DNA of 64,000 bases. Source: Brevibacterium linens ATCC 9172 (GTDB lineage Bacteria > Actinomycetota > Actinomycetes > Actinomycetales > Brevibacteriaceae). The stretch covers positions 62,001 to 126,000 of the forward strand of contig NZ_FXYY01000009.1 of the NCBI RefSeq assembly GCF_900169165.1, in the 5' to 3' direction. The translations under genes were made by a program, and so were the position numbers. The notes under the pieces are model-generated. The model searched no databases. It had not been told where the DNA came from and saw only the letters and a program-made list of their open reading frames with translations. The first letter of the stretch is position 1. Every line of letters starts with the position of its first letter. This document shows positions 25,071 through 33,521 of the stretch, one piece after another.

Positions 25071-26723
25071 ATGAGTATTTCACGAGTGGCCGTCGTCGGT
25101 GCCGGCATCCTCGGTGTCGCCGCCGCCCGCGAAGTCACCATGAGGTTCCCCGCCGCCGAGGTCACCGTTTTCGACAAGGCCGATACCGTCGCCGCACATC
25201 AGAGCGGTCACACCTCCGGAATCGTCGACTCCGGACTCGATCAGACACCCGGCTCGACGGAGGCGAAGCTCACCCGACGGGGCCTCGAGCTGCTCATTCC
25301 CTATATGGCCGAAGCCGGCGTGCCCTACCGGGAATGCGGGCAGCTGCTCATCGCCCAGAACACCGACGAAGCCGAACGACTCGAAGAGATCTTCGCCCGT
25401 GCCAAGGACAATGAGGTCCCCGGAGCGCGACTGCTCGAACGCCACGAGATCGGAGCCGTCGAACCGGCGGTCAGGGGAGTCCTCGGACTCTTCTCACCCC
25501 ATGCGGCCGTTGCTGACTTCTCGGCGCTCACCGCCGCGCTCGCCTCCGATGTGCGCGGCGCCGGAGGGACATTCCGCTTCGGCGCCGAGGTCACCGGCGT
25601 CGATGCCATGAGCAACGAAGTCCGACTGCGTGGGCGCCCGGTCCCGGCAGAAGACTTGCCGGCGGGGGATGCGGCTGCAGCCTCGGAATCCGGCGATAGC
25701 GCCCGGGGTGAAGGCACTGCCGACGAGCGGGATGAACACGATGGCGCGGCCGGCCCTGACGGCCGCGGCGCGGAGAATGCCGACGCTCATGACAGCCGCG
25801 ACGAACAGGTCCGCGACCGGCCGCGCACCTACCGCGGGGAGGAAGGCCGCGAACCCGTCATCGGCATCGGCGACGAGCTGCGCGATCGCTTCGGTGGGCA
25901 GGACTGGTTCAGACAGGCCGAATCGACGATCGGCGAGTGGACGCAGAAGGTCTCCGACGCGTGGGCGAACCGCGACGGCTCGCGTACTGGTGGCGCAAGA
26001 TCGCGCGCTGGTGACACACCCAGCAAGTCGCGCCGCGACGGCTCGGTCCGGGACGCTCCAGCCGAGGAAGTGCTCGGTGCCTTCGACATCGTCATCGTCT
26101 GCGCCGGCCTCCAGGCCGATCGCCTCGCGACCGCCGCGGGACTGAATGCCGAACCGAGGATCGTGCCTTTCACCAGCGACTTCTATCGGATCCCTGCTGC
26201 CGATACAGACGCCCCCACCGGCACCGAGGTGGTCCGCGGCATCATCGGCTCCGTTCCCGACCCGCAGGCCCCCTTCACCGAAACCTCGATCGTCCGCGGA
26301 CTCGACGATGGGATCATCCTCGGACCGAACACCTTCGTGGCCCTCGGCCGCGAAACCTACGACCGCCACGGATTCGACCTCGCCGATATCAGCTCGACCG
26401 CCAGATCCAAGGGATTCTGGAAGTTCGCCGCCCAGACAGCGAAGACAGCGGCCCGCGGAGCCAGGCCGCTGGTGAGCAGGACCGCATTCGTCGACGGAAT
26501 CCGCCGCTTCGTCCCCGAGCTCGACCCGACCACGGTGGTCCCCGGGACCCGCGGAGTCCGCGCTCAGGCGATGACCGCCGACGGCGGACTCGTCGACGAA
26601 CTCACTGTGACCAGGCGCGGCAGGCTGACCATGGTCAGGTCCGTGCCGAAGTGGGCGGCCACCTCGGCGCTGGCGATCGCCGAGACGATCGTCGATCGGG
26701 CCTTCGAGAACTCGGCCCGTTGA
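25071..26723 (+). CDS. lhgO: L-2-hydroxyglutarate dehydrogenase/oxidase-like flavoprotein
   Basis: 550 residues against about 400 for LhgO. N-terminal FAD fold VAVVGAGILGVAAAREV, then HQSGHTSGIVDSGL, YRECGQLLIA and a C-terminal GVRAQAMTADGGLVDE, all typical of LhgO/YgaF. It oxidises L-2-hydroxyglutarate to 2-oxoglutarate with electrons passed to the membrane. Residues about 187-332 are a highly charged, low-complexity insertion rich in Asp, Arg, Gly and Ala, absent from the family core, which resumes at VIVCAGLQAD. The insert keeps the frame, so the gene looks intact. Confidence 0.82.
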   Translation: MSISRVAVVGAGILGVAAAREVTMRFPAAEVTVFDKADTVAAHQSGHTSGIVDSGLDQTPGSTEAKLTRRGLELLIPYMAEAGVPYRECGQLLIAQNTDEAERLEEIFARAKDNEVPGARLLERHEIGAVEPAVRGVLGLFSPHAAVADFSALTAALASDVRGAGGTFRFGAEVTGVDAMSNEVRLRGRPVPAEDLPAGDAAAASESGDSARGEGTADERDEHDGAAGPDGRGAENADAHDSRDEQVRDRPRTYRGEEGREPVIGIGDELRDRFGGQDWFRQAESTIGEWTQKVSDAWANRDGSRTGGARSRAGDTPSKSRRDGSVRDAPAEEVLGAFDIVIVCAGLQADRLATAAGLNAEPRIVPFTSDFYRIPAADTDAPTGTEVVRGIIGSVPDPQAPFTETSIVRGLDDGIILGPNTFVALGRETYDRHGFDLADISSTARSKGFWKFAAQTAKTAARGARPLVSRTAFVDGIRRFVPELDPTTVVPGTRGVRAQAMTADGGLVDELTVTRRGRLTMVRSVPKWAATSALAIAETIVDRAFENSAR

Positions 26724-26758
26724 GGCCAACCTGCCATCCTGTGAAAGGGATACTGCTC

Positions 26759-28012
26759 GTGAGCGAAAATCGGCAAGTCCCCGCGCTGTGTACGTGGATC
26801 GAAAACGGTCCTGACGAAAGCTGGACGCTGCAGGTGGATCTTCCGGCCTCATCCATTCCCGCCGAGGCGGCTCCCGAGGACGGACAGGAGATCTTCGTCG
26901 ACCTCAACGGCGTCACGAACAGACGGAATGTGCCGGGCGGAATCATGGTCCGACGCCCGGCCGGGGACGAGGGCGGCGACAGTGTCGACGGTGCCGGCGC
27001 GACGCGGTATTCGATCGAACTGGCGGTTCCGCGGGGGTATCGCGGGGCGTTGCGCTTCCTGCCCGTGCCGCGAGGACTCCAGGTCGCCGACCGTCCGACC
27101 TGGCTCGATGTCCTCGCGAAGGGTTTCGTTCCCACCGGTGATCACGGCCTGCGCACGGTCACGGACATGCGTCGAAAACAGGTCCTCGAACTCGCCGCAC
27201 CCGATGCCCGGCCCTTGAACTGGACCGGTGGAGCCAGAGCGGGCGCTGGCACGAGCGGAAGGGAGGAGGAAGGGCGGTCCGACGTCGACGAACAGGTCAT
27301 CACCCTCGGTTCCTCACCGAGGTGGACCTGGATCCACCGACCGCAGCGAGGTCCCGCCTCGGCGCCGGTGCTCATCGTCTTCGACGGGGAGCGGTTCATC
27401 CGCGGGGGACTGCTCGAGGCGATCGACGAGCTGGTGTCCCCGCCGTCAGCGGTCATCGCCATCGACCACGCTCCCGTCGGGGAGGGCGGCCCCGATGAGG
27501 ACGCGGCCGTCGGCCAGCGCGCCGACGACCTCGTGATGAATCCGCGGTTCTGCGACGATGTCCTCGCGCTCGTCCGTCGGACCGCGCCGGACGTCAAAGC
27601 GCGGACGATCGTCGCGGGCGCCTCATATGGCGGACTGGCCGCGGCCTTCTTCTCCCTGCGGCACCCGGAAGCATTCCGCGGGATCTGCCTCTCACCGTCG
27701 TTCTGGGAATCCGACGACCAGGGAAGCCGGATCTGGGACCTCGGGCCGAGCCGATCCGACGACAGATCTGACGGCACTGACGGGGAGTCGGAGTCCCACG
27801 AGTCGGAGCCCCTCGAGGCCGTCGCGCATCCGACATTCCGTGTCGACCACGGGACCCTGGAGACGGTCATTGCAGACTCGGTCGCCGAGGCCACCGAGGA
27901 GTTCGCCGCTCGCGGCATCGATATCGTGTCTCGACCGTTTGTGGGCGGGCACGAATACCTGTGGTGGCGCGAACTCATGCTCGTCCGCCTGGCCGAAGTC
28001 CTGGCGGAATGA
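26759..28012 (+). CDS. Enterochelin-esterase-like alpha/beta hydrolase
   Basis: 417 residues. The N-terminal part (about 1-150) resembles the Fes N-domain; from about 195 an esterase-D-type alpha/beta hydrolase follows, with APVLIVFDGERF, the nucleophile elbow GASYGG (Ser289) and a late His in VGGHEY. Such enzymes cleave ester bonds of iron-loaded catecholate siderophores. The siderophore importer at 38.8-42.9 kb would be a natural partner, but it is 11 kb away. The GTG start at 26759 has AAAGGGA eight bases upstream. Short Asp/Ser/Glu-rich insertions occur near residues 330-350. Confidence 0.75.
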   Translation: MSENRQVPALCTWIENGPDESWTLQVDLPASSIPAEAAPEDGQEIFVDLNGVTNRRNVPGGIMVRRPAGDEGGDSVDGAGATRYSIELAVPRGYRGALRFLPVPRGLQVADRPTWLDVLAKGFVPTGDHGLRTVTDMRRKQVLELAAPDARPLNWTGGARAGAGTSGREEEGRSDVDEQVITLGSSPRWTWIHRPQRGPASAPVLIVFDGERFIRGGLLEAIDELVSPPSAVIAIDHAPVGEGGPDEDAAVGQRADDLVMNPRFCDDVLALVRRTAPDVKARTIVAGASYGGLAAAFFSLRHPEAFRGICLSPSFWESDDQGSRIWDLGPSRSDDRSDGTDGESESHESEPLEAVAHPTFRVDHGTLETVIADSVAEATEEFAARGIDIVSRPFVGGHEYLWWRELMLVRLAEVLAE

Positions 28013-28105
28013 TCCGAACGCTCACCGGCCTCGGTCACGGGGCGCCCGGAGTGGGGGGGAGCCGTCTCGGCGTGGGATTCCTGTGCCGTCGATCTCTGTC
28101 GACGA

Positions 28106-29590
28106 TCAGCCGGAATGGCGTTCGAGGAACTCGTAGACCTCGGTGTCGTCGACTCCGGGCACGGCACCGGGCGGAACCGCGGCCAGCAGCGAGGCGTGCA
28201 TGCGGGCCGACGGCAGCGCCTGATCCTCCCATTTCTCGGCCAGATCGTCCGGGGCCTGCCGGCAGCAGGACGGATCCGGGCATCCGGACTGCGAGCGGAT
28301 CGGTGACTCCCGACCCTCGAACCAGCGGACGTGGGAGAACGGGACGCCGACGCTGATGGCGAAGTCGCCGCCAGGCAGCACGCGGGCTGTGCACCAGAAC
28401 GATCCGTGCGGGGTATCGGTGTACTGGTAGTACGGGCTGAAGCGGTCGGCGACGCGGAAGACGGTGCGCGAGGTGAAGCGCTTGCATGCGAACTGTCCCT
28501 CGATCGCACCGAGCGGATCGGTGGGGAACGGCAGTCCGTCGTTCGAGTACGCCTTGTGGATCGTGCCGGAATTGTGGACCTTCATGAAGTGCACGGGCAG
28601 GCCGAGGTGCTCGGTGGCGAGGTTCGTGAACCGGTGGGCAGCCATCTCGTAGCCGACGCCGAACATATCGCGCAGATGCTCGACGGAGAGCACCCGCTTC
28701 TTCTTCTCCTCCTCGAGCATCGGCACGGCCGCGGACTCGGGCAGCAGGATCGCGGCAGCCAGATAGTTGGCCTCGACGCGCTGCTGGAGGAACTCGTGGA
28801 AGTCCTTCGGGGAGTCATAGCCGAGGACATGCGGAGCCAGGCTCATGAGCAGGTGCGACCGCGGATCGAAAGCGGCATCGGCATTGGGCAGATACAGGCG
28901 CTTGTTCGCGGTGTCCGAGATCGACCGAGTCGATTCTGGCAGGTCGGAGACGTAATGGAGGCTGAAACCGAGCTTCTCGGCGATGAGCGCTGTCTGCCGC
29001 TGTGACACCGTTCCGGATTCGTAGCCGACGAGGTCGAGCAGTTCCGCGGCGGTGGCCTCGAGGTCGGCGAAGTAGTTGTTCTTCTCCCTCATCCGATCCC
29101 GCAGCTCCCGGTTGGCCCGCCGTGCCTCCTCCGGGGTGGCCGCACGCCGTTCCAGAGCCTCGCCGAGCTGCCGCTGAAGACCCACGATCGCCTCGAGGGC
29201 ATCCGCCGGCAGGGACTTGATCCGCACCTGAGGCAGTCCGAGGGAGGAGTACATAGGGGAGGCCTGATTGCGTTCGGCTTCGAGCTCGAGCGCCTGGCGC
29301 TCGTCGATCGGAGCGGGGTCGATGAGCTCGGAGACATCCGTCTTCAGCGCCTTCGCAATCGCGGCCAAGAGCGTGACAGAAGTTTCTCGCTTGCCGTTCT
29401 CGATCGTCGAGATCTGGGACGCCGCACGCCCCACTTCGTGCCCCAGCTCGTTGAGGGTCAAACCGCGCTTCTTGCGAAAAAATCGGATTCTTCTGCCGAT
29501 GCTGAGCGGGTCGGTCTGCTGCTCTTCGCTCTCAACTTCCGCGCCAACGCTGTTCAAAGTGCCTCCCTTGGATTCTGTGGGCTGGTTCAC
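28106..29590 (-). CDS. ramB: RamB-type regulator of acetate/glyoxylate genes
   Basis: 494 residues. Cro/CI-type helix-turn-helix at about 30-90 (IGRRIRFFRKKRGLTLNELG...AASQISTIENGKRE), a central IrrE/ImmA-like domain (VEANYLAAAILLPE) and a C-terminal short-chain acyl regulator domain with clustered cysteines (GCPDPSCCRQ). This is the architecture of corynebacterial RamB, which represses aceA and aceB in the absence of acetate. It is transcribed divergently from aceA, supporting that role. ATTTC-N7-GGAAAT at 29623-29640 in the shared promoter is a possible binding site. Confidence 0.88.
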   Translation of the reverse strand: MNQPTESKGGTLNSVGAEVESEEQQTDPLSIGRRIRFFRKKRGLTLNELGHEVGRAASQISTIENGKRETSVTLLAAIAKALKTDVSELIDPAPIDERQALELEAERNQASPMYSSLGLPQVRIKSLPADALEAIVGLQRQLGEALERRAATPEEARRANRELRDRMREKNNYFADLEATAAELLDLVGYESGTVSQRQTALIAEKLGFSLHYVSDLPESTRSISDTANKRLYLPNADAAFDPRSHLLMSLAPHVLGYDSPKDFHEFLQQRVEANYLAAAILLPESAAVPMLEEEKKKRVLSVEHLRDMFGVGYEMAAHRFTNLATEHLGLPVHFMKVHNSGTIHKAYSNDGLPFPTDPLGAIEGQFACKRFTSRTVFRVADRFSPYYQYTDTPHGSFWCTARVLPGGDFAISVGVPFSHVRWFEGRESPIRSQSGCPDPSCCRQAPDDLAEKWEDQALPSARMHASLLAAVPPGAVPGVDDTEVYEFLERHSG

Positions 29591-29738
29591 ACGATTGAGA
29601 AACAGTATGACAGAACCGCGAAATTTCTGAAACCGGAAATATCGAGATTATTCATCCGAAAAAACAATGCGAGAGCGCTTGCGGCCCCCGCAGACTGGAT
29701 ACATCAACAACCCCGAGAGATCGAGAAAGAGAAGGACA

Positions 29739-31049
29739 ATGACTGAGAACACCACGCAGAACAGCTTGCACGATGCTGAAGCCATCCGCCGCGAATGGGC
29801 CACCAACGCCCGCTGGTCGGGAATCGCTCGCGACTACGAGCCCGAGGATGTCGTCAAACTGCGCGGTTCGCTGATCGAGGAGCACACGCTGGCCCGTCAC
29901 GGAGCCGAGCGCCTCTGGAACCAGATCACCGCCGGCGACATCCACTCCGGTGACTACGTCAACGCCCTCGGCGCGCTGACCGGCAACCAGGCAGTCGAGC
30001 AGGTCAAGGCCGGCCTCAACGCCATCTACCTCTCCGGCTGGCAGGTCGCCGCCGACGCGAACGCCGCCGGCCAGACCTACCCCGACCAGTCCATCTACCC
30101 GGCCAACTCGGTGCCGCAGGTCGTCCGCCGCATCAACAACGCTCTGATGCGCGCCGACCAGATCGAGACCTCGGAAGGCAACAAGCAGGTCGACGACTGG
30201 TTCGCTCCGATCGTCGCCGACGCGGAAGCGGGCTTCGGCGGCTCGATCAACGTCTACGAACTCATGCGGTCGATGATCGCAGCCGGCGCTGCCGGTGTGC
30301 ACTTCGAGGATCAGCTCGGTTCCGAGAAGAAGTGCGGCCACCTCGGCGGCAAGGTCCTCGTCCCGACCTCGCAGCACATCCGCACGCTCAACGCCGCCCG
30401 CCTCGCGGCCGACGTCGAGAACGTGCCCAGCCTCGTCATCGCCCGCACCGACGCCGAGGCAGCCACGCTGATGACCTCGGACATCGACGAGCGCGACCAG
30501 CAGTTCGTCACCGGTGAGCGCACCGCCGAAGGCTTCTACAAGGTTCGCAACGGCATCGAAGCAGGCATCGCACGCGGACTGTCGTTCGCTCCCTACGCGG
30601 ACATGCTGTGGATGGAGACCTCCACACCTGACCTCGAAGCAGCCAAGCAGTTCGCCGAGGCGATCCACGCCGAGTACCCGGACCAGATGCTGTCCTACAA
30701 CTGCTCGCCGTCGTTCAACTGGCGCAAGCACCTCGACGATGCCACCATCGCGAAGTTCCAGCGCGAGCTCGGAGCCATGGGCTACAAGTTCCAGTTCATC
30801 ACCCTGGCCGGCTTCCACGCTCTGAACTACTCGATGTTCGATCTGGCCCACGGCTACGCCCGCGAGCAGATGAAGGCCTACGTCGACCTGCAGGAGCGCG
30901 AGTTCGCTGCCGAGGAGCGCGGATACACCGCGACCCGCCACCAGCGTGAGGTGGGCACCGGCTACTTCGATCTGGTGTCGACTGCACTCAACCCCGAGTC
31001 GTCGACCACCGCGCTGGCCGGCTCCACCGAAACCGCTCAGTTCCAGTGA
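29739..31049 (+). CDS. aceA: Isocitrate lyase
   Basis: 436 residues, standard length. Splits isocitrate into glyoxylate and succinate, the entry step of the glyoxylate shunt. The catalytic loop KKCGH is at 197-201 within [17 protein letters not shown]; upstream IYPANSVP and downstream [10 protein letters not shown] are also conserved. AGAAGG precedes the ATG; an earlier in-frame ATG at 29667 lacks a ribosome site. aceB follows 242 bp downstream on the same strand, and the divergent ramB presumably controls both. Confidence 0.97.
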   Translation: MTENTTQNSLHDAEAIRREWATNARWSGIARDYEPEDVVKLRGSLIEEHTLARHGAERLWNQITAGDIHSGDYVNALGALTGNQAVEQVKAGLNAIYLSGWQVAADANAAGQTYPDQSIYPANSVPQVVRRINNALMRADQIETSEGNKQVDDWFAPIVADAEAGFGGSINVYELMRSMIAAGAAGVHFEDQLGSEKKCGHLGGKVLVPTSQHIRTLNAARLAADVENVPSLVIARTDAEAATLMTSDIDERDQQFVTGERTAEGFYKVRNGIEAGIARGLSFAPYADMLWMETSTPDLEAAKQFAEAIHAEYPDQMLSYNCSPSFNWRKHLDDATIAKFQRELGAMGYKFQFITLAGFHALNYSMFDLAHGYAREQMKAYVDLQEREFAAEERGYTATRHQREVGTGYFDLVSTALNPESSTTALAGSTETAQFQ

Positions 31050-31066
31050 GCCGCACCGGGTTTTCG

Positions 31067-31084
31067 CCCCGCTGACCAGCGGGG
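31067..31084 (+). terminator. Short hairpin after aceA
   Basis: CCCCGCTG and CAGCGGGG around a two-base loop, 17 bp past the aceA stop. No T-run. It may attenuate read-through into aceB or stabilise the aceA message. Confidence 0.4.
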
Positions 31085-31291
31085 ATGAACCCACCCAGAA
31101 CCCGGGGCGGATCGGCAGTGTTTTCACGGGGTTCACATTGTCGATCCGCTCCGTCACACCACAGACGCATCGAAACCCCGCCACGATCCCACGGGAACGC
31201 TCACGAACACGGGGCAGCCGCCTCGGCGAGGATCCCCCACAGCACCAGCCGCACATTCCAGGCACACACTACGACGGGTGAGGAGAAGCCC

Positions 31292-32899
31292 ATGTCTTAC
31301 ATCAAGATCAACGCGCCGCTCGAAACCGGCTTCGGCACCGTCCTTTCGGAGCCTGCTCTGACGTTCATCGCCAAGCTGCACGACGAGTTCGCCGGCACCA
31401 TCTGCGACGTGCTGCGCACGCGCCGGGCCCGCGCGGCCGAGATGAACGGCGGAACCCTCCCCCGCTTCAAGCCCGAGACCGCACGCATCCGCGCCGACCG
31501 CTCCTGGTCGGTCGCCGGATCCGCCGGAGCACCCGGCCTCGAAGACCGCCGCGTGGAACTCACCGGGCCGGTCACCGAGGATGAGGTCGTGGCGGCACTG
31601 AACTCGCAGGCGAAGGTGTGGCTGGCCGATCTCGAAGACGCCACGAGCCCCACCTGGGCCAACGTCATCGGCGGACAGGTCAACCTCTTCCGCGCCATCC
31701 GCGGTCAGCTGCCCGGCGTCAACAACGACAACCAGCCGACGATCGGGCTGCGCCCCCGCGGTTGGCACCTGCCCGAGAAGCACCTGATCTACGTCGATGA
31801 CAACGGAGCCGAGTTCTCGACCTCCGCAGCGCTGGTCGACTTCGGTCTCTACTTCTTCCACAATGCTCGGTACCTCATCGACAATGGTTCCGGCCCGTAC
31901 TTCTACCTGCCGAAGCTCGAGTCCTCGCAGGAAGCACGCCTGTGGAACAAGGTGTTCGTCCTGGCACAGAACATGCTCGGCATCGAACGGGGCACCATCC
32001 GGGCCACCGCTCATATCGAGACGATCACCGCAGTGTTCCAGATGGAAGAGATCCTCTTCGAGCTGCGCGAGCACTGTGCAGGTCTCGAGGCCGCCGGTTG
32101 GGACTACCTGTTCTCCGTGGTGAAGAACCTGCGCAACACCACCGACTACGTTCTGCCCGACCGCGAACGTCTGACGATGGATCTGCCGCTGATGAAGGCC
32201 TTCACTGACCGGCTCGTGGCCACTTGCCACCGTCGCGGCGCACACGCGATCGGCACGATGTCCAACCTCATGGCCGATCATCCGGACCAGGAGTTCGTGG
32301 CCGCCGAGTTCGAGCGCATGCGTGAGGACAAGGCCCGCGAGGCCTGGCAGGGCTTCGACGGCACCTGGGTGGCCGACCCGGCACTGGTTCCGGCAGCGCT
32401 GGCCGTGTTCGACGCCGCTCTGGGATCAGCTCCGCACCAGCTGGAGAACAAGCGCCCCGATGTGCAGGTGACCAGCGAGAACATCCTCGACCGCACCGGC
32501 CTCGAGCCGGTCGTGACCGAAGAGGGCGTGCGGGTGAACATCCGCGTGGCCATCGGATACATGAACGAATGGCTCGGCGGCAATGGGCACGTGGCTCTGG
32601 AGAACCAGCTCGAAGACGTGTCGACGGCCGAGATCTGCCGCTCGCAGATCTGGCAGTGGATCCGCCACGAGGTGACTCTGGACAACGGTCAGCAGCTGAC
32701 CACGCGTCTGGTGGAGCGTTACCTCGGAGAGGAGCTGGCTCTGATGCAGCGCCGTGCCGATGACCACTTCGATGAGGCCGTGGAGATCTTCCGTGAGACG
32801 GCGCTGGGTGAGGAGTTCGCCGAGTTCCTCACCATGCCGGCCTACACCGACCACCTGGTCGACCGGGTGTCCAAGGCCAGCGAAGCCTTCGTCGCCTAA
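31292..32899 (+). CDS. aceB: Malate synthase A
   Basis: 535 residues, the A-type length. Condenses glyoxylate with acetyl-CoA to malate, the second step of the shunt. Landmarks: WLADLEDATSPTW, LRPRGWHLPEKH (substrate Arg), ATAHIETITAVFQMEEILFELR and GYMNEWLGGNG. GAGGAG precedes the ATG. The 242-bp gap to aceA contains a short hairpin and one inverted copy of the iterated CCGCCTCGGCGA motif (31217-31229). Regulation by RamB is inferred. Confidence 0.97.
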   Translation: MSYIKINAPLETGFGTVLSEPALTFIAKLHDEFAGTICDVLRTRRARAAEMNGGTLPRFKPETARIRADRSWSVAGSAGAPGLEDRRVELTGPVTEDEVVAALNSQAKVWLADLEDATSPTWANVIGGQVNLFRAIRGQLPGVNNDNQPTIGLRPRGWHLPEKHLIYVDDNGAEFSTSAALVDFGLYFFHNARYLIDNGSGPYFYLPKLESSQEARLWNKVFVLAQNMLGIERGTIRATAHIETITAVFQMEEILFELREHCAGLEAAGWDYLFSVVKNLRNTTDYVLPDRERLTMDLPLMKAFTDRLVATCHRRGAHAIGTMSNLMADHPDQEFVAAEFERMREDKAREAWQGFDGTWVADPALVPAALAVFDAALGSAPHQLENKRPDVQVTSENILDRTGLEPVVTEEGVRVNIRVAIGYMNEWLGGNGHVALENQLEDVSTAEICRSQIWQWIRHEVTLDNGQQLTTRLVERYLGEELALMQRRADDHFDEAVEIFRETALGEEFAEFLTMPAYTDHLVDRVSKASEAFVA

Positions 32900-32905
32900 C
32901 AATTA

Positions 32906-32961
32906 CTACCTGACGGCGGCCCAGCAACCTCGCGCGAGGTTGTTGGGCCGCCGTCAGGTAG
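32906..32961. repeat. Family-A palindrome, copy 3
   Basis: 56-bp palindrome with one mismatched pair, starting 6 bp past the aceB stop. Same ends (CTACCTGACGG, CCGTCAGGTAG) and same centre as copy 1. Possible terminator of the ace genes. Confidence 0.95.
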
Positions 32962-33031
32962 TTCTGGGGGTGGGGTGGCGGTTACGTGACCGAAGCGTGA
33001 TCCCGACGTCAACGAACCAAAGATGAGTCCA

Positions 33032-33037
33032 TATACT
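33032..33037 (+). promoter_or_regulatory. -10 box of the universal stress gene
   Basis: TATACT, then seven bases rich in G, then the ATG. Compatible with a leaderless message, though the G-run could also serve as a ribosome site. Confidence 0.5.
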
Positions 33038-33044
33038 GGGGGGC

Positions 33045-33434
33045 ATGACGATTCTCATTGGCTACCTACCCGCTCCCGAGGGTGAGGCTGCTCTGCGTGC
33101 GGGTTTCGCAGAGGCCGAACTGCGGTCGAGCGCTGCCGTCGTGATCAACTCACAGCGACGAGGTGCGAGTGGGGCTCCGACCGAGATCGGTGAGGACGAG
33201 ATCAAGCGGATCGTCGACCTCGGCAAGGAATCGGATGTCGACGTCGAGGTGCTCCAGCCCGATCACGAAGACGATCTGCCCGGCACGCTCAACGACCTCG
33301 CCGAGGAATACGGAGCCCAACTCATCGTCATCGGTCTGCGCAAACGCTCGGCGATCGGGAAGTTCATCCTCGGCTCGCAGGCCCAGCGCATCCTCCTCGA
33401 AGCCGAGGTCCCGGTGCTGACGGCCAAGGCCTGA
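33045..33434 (+). CDS. Universal stress protein (UspA family)
   Basis: 129 residues, single Usp domain. Starts MTILIGYLPAPEGEAALRAGF and ends with the ATP-binding type loop VIGLRKRSAIGKFILGSQAQRILLEAEVPVL, close to the canonical G-2X-G-9X-G(S/T). Such proteins bind ATP and modulate stress survival. It has its own TATACT -10 box and is followed by a tandem repeat and one copy of the iterated TCGCCGAGGCGGCC motif before the convergent dehydrogenase gene. Confidence 0.88.
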   Translation: MTILIGYLPAPEGEAALRAGFAEAELRSSAAVVINSQRRGASGAPTEIGEDEIKRIVDLGKESDVDVEVLQPDHEDDLPGTLNDLAEEYGAQLIVIGLRKRSAIGKFILGSQAQRILLEAEVPVLTAKA

Positions 33435-33487
33435 GGCGACGGCCAGGGCCTGAGGCGAGGGCCTAGGCCTGAGGCGACGGCCAAGGC
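33427..33487. repeat. Tandem 19-bp repeat, three copies
   Basis: Unit GGCCTGAGGCGACGGCCA with small variations, three times, starting at the end of the stress-protein gene. Followed by the iterated 14-mer at 33496-33509. Confidence 0.75.
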
Positions 33488-33521
33488 CGGAATCCTCGCC
33501 GAGGCGGCCCGGACCTCGGAC

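Noticed and set aside
32906..32961. Family-A palindromes as CRISPR or tRNA-like elements
   Set aside because: They are isolated, fully self-complementary and lack spacers or a cloverleaf; a dispersed palindromic repeat explains them better.
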